Origin: Chitinophaga alhagiae
Lineage (GTDB): Bacteria; Bacteroidota; Bacteroidia; Chitinophagales; Chitinophagaceae
NCBI RefSeq assembly: GCF_003568665.1
Contig: NZ_QXMH01000001.1
Coordinates: forward strand, 186,001-250,000
Direction of reading: 5' to 3'
Length of the DNA stretch: 64,000 nucleotides
The stretch's first letter is position 1. The number at the start of each line of letters is the position of its first letter. Of the stretch, positions 51,991-60,300 are shown piece after piece. The notes below the pieces were generated by a model. The model did not search any database and was not told the origin of the DNA. It worked only from the letters and a program-made list of their open reading frames with translations. The position numbers and the translations under genes were made by a program.

Positions 51991-52269
51991 ATGGCACATA
52001 AAAAAGGTGAAGGTAGCGTAAAGAACGGTCGTGATTCCCAAAGCAAAAGGCTGGGCGTTAAGATCTTCGGTGGCCAGGTGGCAGTAGCTGGCAATATCAT
52101 TATCCGCCAGCGGGGTACCGTTTATCACGCAGGGTCTAACGTAGGCATCGGTAAGGATTTTACCATCTACGCGCTGACCGATGGTGTTGTGGAGTTCCGG
52201 AAAGGTCGTGAAAACAAAACCTTTGTTTCCGTAAAATCATTTGACACCACTGCACAGGCGGAAGCCTAA
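51991..52269 (+). CDS. rpmA: 50S ribosomal protein L27
   Basis: 92 aa. [20 protein letters not shown] and [20 protein letters not shown] are the family start; [20 protein letters not shown] follows. It has no N-terminal cleavable extension of the Firmicute type. Operon with rplU. Confidence 0.97.
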   Translation: MAHKKGEGSVKNGRDSQSKRLGVKIFGGQVAVAGNIIIRQRGTVYHAGSNVGIGKDFTIYALTDGVVEFRKGRENKTFVSVKSFDTTAQAEA

Positions 52270-52337
52270 GTGTAGTGTTTGCCATAAAGTTTTTTTTAAT
52301 ACCCAATTTTAATTACTAACCCAAAATTCAAAAAACA

Positions 52338-52730
52338 ATGGCAACAATTAAGAAAGCTGCTGCTAAAAAAGCCGCACCTAAGAAAAAAGCTCCGGCTAAG
52401 AAAGCTGCTCCTAAAAAAGCCGCTGCCAAAAAAGCTGCTCCTAAAAAGAAAGCTGCTGCTAAGAAAGCTGCTCCTAAAAAAGCCGCTGCTAAGAAAGCTG
52501 CTCCTAAAAAAGCCGCTGCCAAGAAAGCTGCTCCTAAAAAGAAAGCCGCTGCCAAGAAAGCTGCTCCTAAAAAGAAAGCTGCTCCTAAGAAAGCTGCTCC
52601 TAAAAAGAAAGCCGCTGCTAAGAAAGCTGCTCCTAAAAAGAAAGCCGCTGCTAAAAAGCCCGCTCCCAAGAAGAAAGCTCCGGCTAAAAAGCCCGCTGCT
52701 CCTTCAGCGCCTGCAGCTCCGGCCATGTAA
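52338..52730 (+). CDS. Lys/Ala/Pro-rich histone H1-like DNA-binding protein
   Basis: 130 aa made almost wholly of KKAAPKK, KKAAAKK and KKAPAKK repeats, ending APSAPAAPAM. This is the composition of histone H1-like C-terminal tails, expected to bind DNA and compact the nucleoid. Its coding sequence is a run of near-identical 12-30 bp units (GCTGCTCCTAAAAA-type), so copy number may vary between strains. The opposite strand is also open but is a Gly/Ala/Phe artefact. It follows rpmA by 68 bp and is closed by a terminator. Confidence 0.85.
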   Translation: MATIKKAAAKKAAPKKKAPAKKAAPKKAAAKKAAPKKKAAAKKAAPKKAAAKKAAPKKAAAKKAAPKKKAAAKKAAPKKKAAPKKAAPKKKAAAKKAAPKKKAAAKKPAPKKKAPAKKPAAPSAPAAPAM

Positions 52731-52755
52731 GATCGGATTTACAAACTGTAGCATA

Positions 52756-52786
52756 AAGCACCCCGGTAACCCCGGGGTGCTTTTCT
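52756..52786 (+). terminator. Rho-independent terminator after the histone-like gene
   Basis: AAGCACCCCGG and CCGGGGTGCTT form an 11-bp stem with a 5-base loop followed by TTTTCTTTT. Confidence 0.92.
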
Positions 52787-52968
52787 TTTATACCGGCTCT
52801 TTTGCCGATACCTGTTTTATACTGCTCCCGGGCTGGCCGCAACCGGCCCATTGTTAACACTGCCCCTGCCTTCCCCGGATGCCCGGGCAGTTGCACAGTA
52901 TTGCGGCAACGGCCCATGCGCTGCTCCCTTTTGCTCTTTCCGCCCGAATCCCCTAACTTACAGCCGCT

Positions 52969-54654
52969 ATGGAAAATTATATCATTGCAGACAATTTCTC
53001 CCTGCTGGCCAGGCTGATGGATATTCACGGCGACAATTCCTTCAAAGCTAAATCCTTTGCCAACGCAGCATTCCAGATAGAAAAACTCACCGTTCCCCTC
53101 CAGGATACTCCGCATGAAGCTATTTTCCGCATCAAGGGCATTGGCGAGTCTACCGGTAAAAGCGTGATAGAAATGCTGAACACCGGGCAGTTTGCCGCGC
53201 TGGACGAATATATCCGCAAAACACCCCCCGGCATCCTGGAAATGATGCGCGTCAAAGGCCTGGGGCCTAAAAAAATAGCCACCATCTGGAAAGAACTGGA
53301 AATAGAGACGCTGGGAGAACTGCTCTACGCCTGCAATGAGAACCGCCTGCTGCTGCTCAAGGGTTTCGGGCAAAAAACGCAGGACAGCATCCGCCAGAGC
53401 ATTGAATTTTTCCTCTCCAACCGGGAACGTTTTCTCTATGCGGAAGTGGAACCTTTTGCCGGAGAGCTGGAAAAGCTGCTGCAACAGGCTTTTGCCCCCG
53501 CACAAGTAGCTGTAACAGGCGCTTTTCGCCGCCAGCAGCCCGTTATTGACGAGCTGGAATTTGTGATAGGCGTACCAGTGGAGCAGGTAGCGGAAACATT
53601 CAGTACCATGGAAGCCTTTACCCGGCTCAACAATACGGAAGATGCTATTCTGCTGCAATTCAGGGAACAGGTGAAAATAAAGGTATATGGCGTGGAACCG
53701 GCTCATTTTGCCGTTAAGCTCTTCACCACCACCGGCTCTGCCGCCTTCCTGGAACAGTTCTTTGCCCATGCCGGCGCCGCCTCTGGCGGAGCGGAGACCA
53801 CAGAGGCCGCTATTTTTGAACAGGCCGGCCTGGCCTACATTCCGCCCCCGCTGCGGGAAGGCCGCGCCAACGAAATTGCACGGGCGGCCACAGGCGCCCT
53901 GCCGCAACTGATGCAGCCTGCTGATATCCGGGGCATCATCCACTCCCACAGCCAGTGGAGCGATGGGCTGCAAAGCCTGGAAGACATGGCCAAAGCCGCC
54001 AAAGAGCAGGGATTTGAGTACATGGTGATCAGTGACCACTCCCGCTCCGCCTTTTACGCCAACGGCCTGCAGCCGGAGCGCATCCTGGCCCAGCACGAGC
54101 AGATCGATCAGCTGAACGCGCTACTGGCGCCTTTTAAAATATTCAAAAGCATAGAAGCAGACATCCTGAACGATGGCAGCCTGGATTACCCGGACGATAT
54201 ACTGCGCAGCTTTGACCTGGTGATCGCCTCTGTGCATTCCAACCTCAAAATGACGGAAGAGAAGGCCATGGCCCGGGTATTGAAGGCCATTGCCAACCCG
54301 TACACCACTATACTGGGCCATATGACCGGCCGCCTGCTGCTGAGCCGCAACGGCTACCCCCTTGACCATAAGCGGGTGATAGACGCCTGCGTGGAACACG
54401 GCGTGGTGATAGAACTGAATGCCCACCCCCGCCGGCTGGACATTGACTGGGAATGGATACCTTACGCCCTGCAAAAAGGCGCCCTCCTGTCTATAGACCC
54501 TGACGCCCATGCCATTACCGGGTTTGCAGACATCCGGTACGGCTCGCTGGCGGCACAGAAAGGCGGGCTTACCGCTGATAAGAACCTGAGCAGTTTCACG
54601 CTGGCCGAGCTGGAAACCTTCCTGCAGGCACGCAAACAAGCTAAAAATATCTGA
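52969..54654 (+). CDS. PolX-like protein: HhH and PHP domains with altered polymerase palm
   Basis: 561 aa. The N-terminal 8-kDa/HhH region is at about 1-150 (RVKGLGPKKIATIWKEL is a helix-hairpin-helix). The pol beta-like palm is at about 165-300: GAFRR (184-188) replaces the usual GSxRR, and the two metal-binding Asp of the DxD motif are Glu195 and Glu197 in IDELEFV. The C-terminal PHP domain (about 320-555) is intact: HSHSQWSDG, VISDHSR, EADIL, VIASVHSN, NAHPRRLDID and DPDAH supply the metal ligands. I expect nuclease activity (3'-5' exonuclease or AP endonuclease) but doubt polymerase activity. It overlaps the next gene by 1 bp. Confidence 0.9.
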   Translation: MENYIIADNFSLLARLMDIHGDNSFKAKSFANAAFQIEKLTVPLQDTPHEAIFRIKGIGESTGKSVIEMLNTGQFAALDEYIRKTPPGILEMMRVKGLGPKKIATIWKELEIETLGELLYACNENRLLLLKGFGQKTQDSIRQSIEFFLSNRERFLYAEVEPFAGELEKLLQQAFAPAQVAVTGAFRRQQPVIDELEFVIGVPVEQVAETFSTMEAFTRLNNTEDAILLQFREQVKIKVYGVEPAHFAVKLFTTTGSAAFLEQFFAHAGAASGGAETTEAAIFEQAGLAYIPPPLREGRANEIARAATGALPQLMQPADIRGIIHSHSQWSDGLQSLEDMAKAAKEQGFEYMVISDHSRSAFYANGLQPERILAQHEQIDQLNALLAPFKIFKSIEADILNDGSLDYPDDILRSFDLVIASVHSNLKMTEEKAMARVLKAIANPYTTILGHMTGRLLLSRNGYPLDHKRVIDACVEHGVVIELNAHPRRLDIDWEWIPYALQKGALLSIDPDAHAITGFADIRYGSLAAQKGGLTADKNLSSFTLAELETFLQARKQAKNI

Positions 54655-55343
54655 TGCTCTACCAGTCACTCGCCATTGCCCTGGCCCCCGGCATTGCCAT
54701 TTCACTGCTGATCTACTGGCTGGACCGCCGTGAGCGCGAGCCGGTGCGGCTGCTCATCCGCAGTTTTATGCTGGGCGTGCTTTGCACTGCTTTTCCCTTG
54801 CTGGTAGAAGGCCTGGCGCAGCGCCTGGGCATTGGCGCTGGCGGCGGGGCGCTGGCCACCGCTTTTTTTGCTTTCGGCATTATAGGCCTGAGTGAAGAAC
54901 TGGGGAAATATTTCGTACTCCGTTATTTCGCTTTCCCCAAGCCTGCCTTCAATGAGCCGTTTGACGGCATAGTGTATTCCGTGATGATAGGAATGGGTTT
55001 TGCCACCACGGAGAACATTGTGTACGTTATGCAGTACGGCATTGGCACCGGCCTGGTTAGAATGTTCATTTCCGTACCCGCGCATGCGGCATTTGCGGTG
55101 TTAATGGGTTATTACGCCGGGCTGGCCAAATTCATTCCCCAACACCGCAAAACCCTGCTCTTTACCGGCCTGTTCTGGGCGGTGGCCTTTCACGGGGCCT
55201 TTGATTTCTTTTTACTGATCGGGGACAGCTTCTTCCTGGTGGCGGCGGCCCTCCTATGCCTTTTCATAGCGGTACGGCTATCTGTACGGGCCATCAAACA
55301 TCATACTGAAATTTCGGAAAGGTGGAACAAGCGGGAAGACTAG
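54654..55343 (+). CDS. PrsW-family intramembrane metalloprotease
   Basis: 229 aa with about seven or eight hydrophobic helices. Motifs of the family: EELGKYFVLRYF (double Glu), NEPFDGIVYSVMIGMGFATTEN, VPAHAAFAVLMGYYAG with His, and FHGAFDFFL. PrsW in Bacillus cleaves an anti-sigma factor, and related fold members act as CAAX proteases. Coupled to the PolX-like gene by a TGATG junction. Confidence 0.9.
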   Translation: MLYQSLAIALAPGIAISLLIYWLDRREREPVRLLIRSFMLGVLCTAFPLLVEGLAQRLGIGAGGGALATAFFAFGIIGLSEELGKYFVLRYFAFPKPAFNEPFDGIVYSVMIGMGFATTENIVYVMQYGIGTGLVRMFISVPAHAAFAVLMGYYAGLAKFIPQHRKTLLFTGLFWAVAFHGAFDFFLLIGDSFFLVAAALLCLFIAVRLSVRAIKHHTEISERWNKRED

Positions 55344-55546
55344 TGCTGTTTGGTTACATAACGCCTCGTTAACCAAAAATACAGCCCATACCCCAGGTAA
55401 GGAAGGAAGAATACCAGCATGAGCCATTTAAGATGATAAGGCCGGTTATTGGCCTGCCGGAACATGTGCAATACGCAGAACCGCACTACCAGCCATATAT
55501 GCACCATAAACAACAGTGTGAGCCATATTTCTGCGTTATCGTTCAT
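55340..55546 (-). CDS. Small membrane protein, PLDc_N-like
   Basis: 68 aa with two transmembrane helices (LTLLFMVHIWLVVRFCVL; LKWLMLVFFLPYLGYGLYFW) and a basic tail, similar in plan to the N-terminal PLDc_N membrane module. It is convergent with the PrsW gene: both stop codons fall in the same CTAG at 55340-55343. Function unknown. Confidence 0.7.
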   Translation of the reverse strand: MNDNAEIWLTLLFMVHIWLVVRFCVLHMFRQANNRPYHLKWLMLVFFLPYLGYGLYFWLTRRYVTKQH

Positions 55547-55603
55547 CGGAAAGTTTACAACTCAATCTACGATTTTTCCGGAGAAAAAAGAACCGTACAA
55601 GGC

Positions 55604-55649
55604 AAAAAAAAGAGCCCGATTTGAAAATCAGGCCCATCCTCCAAATTAA
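55604..55649 (-). repeat. Hairpin unit 1 (terminator-like, possible small RNA)
   Basis: Minus strand: TAATTTGGAG, then GGGCCTGATT pairing with AATCGGGCTC (two wobbles), then eight T. It shares the TAAwTTGGAG lead and the GCCTGAT/ATCGGGCTC stem with units 2 and 3. Confidence 0.6.
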
Positions 55650-55789
55650 CTAGTAATGCAAAGTGGATAAAAAAGTTATATATCAGTTAGATAATTGATC
55701 AGTAGTTATGCGCAGAGGCTTTTCCGAGGTTTCAAATCTACAAAAAAATTCTCATTCTGTTAGGAATACTAAGTTTTTTGAGGTACCAT

Positions 55790-55818
55790 AAAAAAAGCCT
55801 GGTGCAACCCAGGCCTTT
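55790..55818 (-). terminator. Terminator hairpin between units 1 and 2
   Basis: Minus strand GCCTGG-N6-CCAGGC followed by TTTTTTT. It is of a different sequence from the three repeat units. Confidence 0.65.
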
Positions 55819-55844
55819 AATATGTTCAAGTTAGAAACCATCTT

Positions 55845-55906
55845 AAAAAAAAGGAGCCCGATTCGACCATCAGGCTCGTTTCTCTCCAATTTAGCTTAAG
55901 ACAAAA
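55845..55906 (-). repeat. Hairpin unit 2
   Basis: Minus strand lead GTCTTAAGCTAAATTGGAG, then GAGCCTGAT pairing with ATCGGGCTC and eight T. About 23 bp of the lead and 15 bp of the stem are identical to unit 3, offset 127 bp. Confidence 0.7.
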
Positions 55907-55970
55907 ATCCCTTATTCCCTAATAAAAATGTATAATAATATCATCCGAAAAGCCTCTGCCGCGGCAGTTT

Positions 55971-56062
55971 AAAGAAAAGAGCCCGACACGACCATCAGGC
56001 TCGATTTTTTCTCCAATTTAGCTTAAGACAAAAGCTGATGCAGGCAACACAATGTCACCTGC
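55971..56062 (-). repeat. Hairpin unit 3 with an additional upstream hairpin
   Basis: Same lead and stem as unit 2 (GAGCCTGA pairing with TCGGGCTC, then TTTTCTTT). Just upstream, at 56040-56062, GCAGGTGACA and TGTTGCCTGC can form a 10-bp stem, preceded by a weak -7-like AATATTTG. Confidence 0.65.
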
Positions 56063-56364
56063 AAATATTGTTAGGATGACTTACCGAAATCAATTTTTAA
56101 AGAACTTGCCAACTGATTCACATGGCCGCTTCAAATTCGTATAATCAAATCTAAAAGAAAAAACCGAACAAACAAATATTTCGGGGTTAGGATAACTAAC
56201 AATTAACCAAATTTCTGATACGCCCGCTTCAAATGCAGCACTATCAACACTTTGTATTTGTTAACCAGGTTAACTTTCCTGCGCCGTTACACCCAAAGAG
56301 CAGAGGATTCCTAACCAATCCTTTACAACACGCTGAAGTATATACGCAGTGAATAAATATATAC

Positions 56365-56392
56365 GAGGCAAACCCGCAAACAGATTTGCCTC
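56365..56392 (-). terminator. Possible terminator of the PorP/SprF gene
   Basis: GAGGCAAA and TTTGCCTC form an 8-bp stem 40 bp after the stop codon. The following minus-strand sequence is AT-rich but has no pure T run. Confidence 0.5.
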
Positions 56393-56431
56393 GCTTGAAT
56401 ATTAAAAATAAAATGTATAAATAATTGAAAA

Positions 56432-57343
56432 CTAAAATAAACGGGGGGTGAGCGTTTTCCCTTTCACCAGTGAAAAACGGTAATTCAGCATCAGTTCATG
56501 AGAGCCTGTCTGCATGCCTTTCAGGTGTGTGGACGATGCAAAATCATACGCGTACCCCAGGTTGAAATTTTTCAGTGCCTGCACCTGCACCATTGCGCTG
56601 GCCGTTTTTTCCGTACGCCAGGTAACACCCAGCCATAACAGCTTTTTGATTATCAGCGTAGCGTTCAGGTCCATTTGCGTACCAGCGCCGGCTACCTGCC
56701 GCAGCAATATGCCGGGCCTGAGCTGCAGGTCTTTATTGATGTCTGCCAGGAAGGCGCCCTGCAGGTACATATGCCGCTTGAACTCCACCTTGTTCTCGGT
56801 GCCGCCTATATCAAAATTGTGAAATGAAGGAGCGGAAAACCCAATAAAGAACTTTTCGGAATACAGCAGAAAACCAAAGCCTACATCTGTTTTCCAGTAT
56901 TGCTGATTGGAGGCGAAAACAGGATCGTCCGTACCCAGGTGAGCGTTGTTCTCCCGGAACTGTTCCATGCCCCCTTTCAGGCCCAGGGCCAGGAAGAGCT
57001 TGTCGTCCAGCTTCACCTTCTGTGAAATATTAAAATGATACCCGGTCTGGGAGTAGATGGTGATCTCGTCTTTCATCGCAAAGAAGCCCAGGCTGGTGCC
57101 GGACGCCTTCACGGGCGTGTAAAACGAAAAGGTGGATGTTTTGGGAGCGCCTTCCATGCCCACCCACTGGTTGCGGGATACAATGGTGAGGCTGCTGAAC
57201 TCGTCCATAGACGGGAAAGCAGGGTTGATCACCATACCGTTATACTGGTACTGCGCATAAACGGGATGCTGCTGCGCATTGACCTGCAGCGCGCAGCAGC
57301 TGATCATCCCTATGGCAAAAAACTTGATGAAACTTGTTTTCAT
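56432..57343 (-). CDS. PorP/SprF-family type IX secretion membrane protein
   Basis: 303 aa, signal peptide (FFAIGMISCCALQVNAQ). Family motifs: HPVYAQYQYNGMVINPAFPS after cleavage and SRNQWVGMEGAPKTSTFSF, then an outer-membrane beta-barrel. PorP/SprF proteins pair with type B sorting-domain proteins and are thought to anchor or help export them. The adhesin gene ends 11 bp upstream, so the two are co-transcribed. Confidence 0.92.
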   Translation of the reverse strand: MKTSFIKFFAIGMISCCALQVNAQQHPVYAQYQYNGMVINPAFPSMDEFSSLTIVSRNQWVGMEGAPKTSTFSFYTPVKASGTSLGFFAMKDEITIYSQTGYHFNISQKVKLDDKLFLALGLKGGMEQFRENNAHLGTDDPVFASNQQYWKTDVGFGFLLYSEKFFIGFSAPSFHNFDIGGTENKVEFKRHMYLQGAFLADINKDLQLRPGILLRQVAGAGTQMDLNATLIIKKLLWLGVTWRTEKTASAMVQVQALKNFNLGYAYDFASSTHLKGMQTGSHELMLNYRFSLVKGKTLTPRLF

Positions 57344-57354
57344 GGCTATAGTTT

Positions 57355-60300
57355 TTACAGGCCGTATTTGATCACGATGTAACCATTGTAGCGGGTCACC
57401 TTGCCGCTATTGTCCCATACCTGCAGTATGTAGAAATAGGAGCCGTCCGGCAATTCCTTGCCCGTTCCGCTGCCAATATTGGCCAGGCCGCTAAAGTGGT
57501 TATTGGTATTGTGGTAATTGCTTGTTTTGAAAATGGTGCCGCCCCAGCGGTTCACGATCACGACTTCGTTCCGGCTGTATTTTTCGATGTTCTCGATGAT
57601 CCATACATCGTTCTTGCCATCCCCGTTGGGCGAGATGCCTTTGTGCGGCCGTATCTCCAGGTCTACATCCTGGTCATCGTTCTCTATCATCCCGATAGCC
57701 GTACGCAGCGTGCCGGGCACCGGCGTGTTCAGCCCGCCGGATACGGTGATGGCGGTCAGTTTAAGGGCAAAGTACTTGTCTTCCTCCTTCTGCGTATCCC
57801 CGTTTACAGGCACGGTAATGTCTGCCTCCGCCTGCATGGGCGGAATGGAGATACTGGTAACGGCGGCCACAAAATCTTCCCCGGCTTTTGCGCGCTGCGG
57901 GTCCTTGTCCGCACCGGCGCCTTCAAAGGCATCCGCAAAGGCGTACTGTACCTGTATGGCCCTGCTGCTCATGCGGCTCAGCTGCAGTGTGAACGGCATC
58001 AGGGATACGCCGTTGTTGCCTTCCTTGATGCGTACCGTGTCTGTTTTGAAGCTGATCTCCAGCGGGTCGTTGTCTGTTACCACGGTAGCGGTATTGCCGC
58101 TGGCGCCCTTGCCGTAAGCCTGACCGCCGCCGGTGAACGGTTGTATCACCAGGTTCACGTAGCCGTTGTCATCATTTACATCATTATCCTCAACGGTGAT
58201 GGTGAAGGTCACCTCCGTCTGGTTTGCCGGCATGGTAATGGTCAGCATATCCCCGCTGCGCGGCGCGCTGGTGCTGATGGTGCGGGCCGCATCGTACTGC
58301 AGCTGGACCTGTACCGGTATGTCCGCGGCAACGGCCTGCGAAGCGCGAAGCGTAACGGGTACCGCGCTGCCTTCCACTACCTGGTTCAGGCCGAATATTT
58401 CCATGCTCACCACATCGTTATCATACAGGTTAACGGTAGCCGCTGCCGGCGTGCCGATGGTGAAGCCCGGCAACGTGGCGGTGGCGGCGTCAAGCTGTAT
58501 GATCACTGTTTCCGTGCCTTCCAGCTGCGCATCGTCTACCGGCTGGATGGAAACCACCACGTCATTGCTGCCCGCGGGTATCACCGCTGTGCCCGGCAGC
58601 GCGTCATAGTCGGTTCCGGCTGCGGCGGTACCTGCTACGGTATACGTGATGGTAACCGGCACGGTGCTGGTAGTTTGCGGGTTGCTGAAGCGCAGCTTCA
58701 CGCTGCCTGGTGTGGACGGCTCTGTGGCATCCGCTATTTTTTCTATGATAACAGCGGCCTGGTCATTATCCGCTATCTGCAGGCTGACAACGCTGTTGTT
58801 GGCCATGGCGTTCACCGTATTGCCGAAGAAGGTGAATACGGCAGACTGCAGGGCAAGCTCAACGGTTTCAGTGCCTTCTATGATCTCATCATCTGTTACT
58901 GTTACAGGCACGCTCACCGAGGTTTCCCCGGCTTTGATCAGTGCCTGGCCGGTGAGGGCCGCATAATCCGCGCCCGCCGTGGCGGTACCGCCAATGCTAT
59001 AGGTAACGGTTACATCAGCCGGGGCCGCGGCGCTCAGCTGAATGCTGAAGGCGCCATGCGTGTCCGGTTCCGCGGCATCTGATACTTTGACGGCGGTAAC
59101 GCTCAGTTGCGGCGCAGGGTCTCCGGGTATGGTCAGCATGCCGGAAGGTATGATGGTGTAACCCGCGGCCGTGCCGGTGAGCGCCAGCTGCTCGTCTGGT
59201 TCCTGCAGCCCGTCTGCCAGCGCCTCCAGTACAACGGTTACCTTGTTGTTGTCTTTGGGCAGGATGATAGTGGCGGGAACAAGGCTATAGTCTGCCAGGC
59301 CTGCCGTAGACGCGGCATCCGGCTGGATGGTGATGGCAATGTCTGTAGACGAGGTGATACCCGCCGGCAGCGCCAACGCTACGTTGCTGGTATTACCCTC
59401 ATGCAGCAGCGTGGAGTCAATGGTGATGCTGATTGCCCGGTTGGCCGCACTAAGGCCGGTGGCATCCGTGATAAAGATGTCCGTTCCTTCAAACGTGAAG
59501 CCTGCGGGCGGCGTACCATCTATGCGCAGTTTTTCCTGCGGTTCTATTACCAGGTCTGTTACCGCGGTAATGTCAAAACTGCTGCTGGCATTCTGTTCAG
59601 CGGGTATGGTAACGCTGACCGGTATCTGCGTATGGTCGGTATCCGCCGCCGTGGAAGCCGCGGCGGTTTTGGACAGTTGTACGGTGATATGCTGGGAACT
59701 GGTTACCCCCGCCGGCAGTTGCACCACAAAGTCCCCGGTTTGACCTTCTGTAAGGTTTGCATTGGCGGGCGTAAGCCGCAGCACCTTGTTCAGCGGGTCA
59801 AGGGAAGTGGCGTCTTCCAGTTGCAGGGAAACGCCCGCCACGCTGTAGCCTGCGGCAGAGCCTTCCAGCACCAGTGTTTCCGTACCCTCCAGTACCAGGT
59901 CTGTAGCGGCGGTAACAGTGAATACGGCCTCATGTTTACCGGCCTCAATGATCACAGAAGGCGGCAGGGCGGAATGGTCCGCATGAGCGGCGGTAGACGC
60001 GGCGGCTTTCTGCAGGTCTACCTGTATGTTACTGCCGGCCACCAGGGCGCCGGGCAGGCTTACCGTGATAGTGGCGGTTTCCACACCCTCCCGTATCAGC
60101 GGCTTGTCACTGCTGATGGTAATGGTGCCGCTGTGGTGCTGGTCTTTGACGTTCAGCATAACATTGTTGCTGAAAGTAAAGCCTGCGGCAGACGGTACCA
60201 GAAAGAGCTTTTCCACCGGTTCAATAACGGCGTCCGCAACGGCCGTTACGGCCAGTGTGACAGATGAGCTGTTGGCCGGTATGATCACCGAGCCGGGTAT

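Larger units (their letters stand above)
55547..56431. other. 885-bp non-coding stretch with hairpin units
   Basis: AT-rich, no convincing protein gene. It holds three related hairpin units and one further terminator (listed separately), all in the terminator orientation on the minus strand, downstream of the PorP/SprF gene. A 13-bp inverted pair GCAGAGGCTTTTC (near 55713) and its complement (near 55948) also lies here. Confidence 0.6.

Noticed and set aside
52328..52726. Minus-strand Ala/Gly/Phe-rich frame
   Set aside because: It is the antisense image of the Lys/Ala repeat gene; low complexity keeps both strands open.
57496..59082. 528-codon plus-strand frame
   Set aside because: Opposite the adhesin repeats; the tandem Calx-beta structure on the minus strand is decisive. 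The same applies to 60533-61966.
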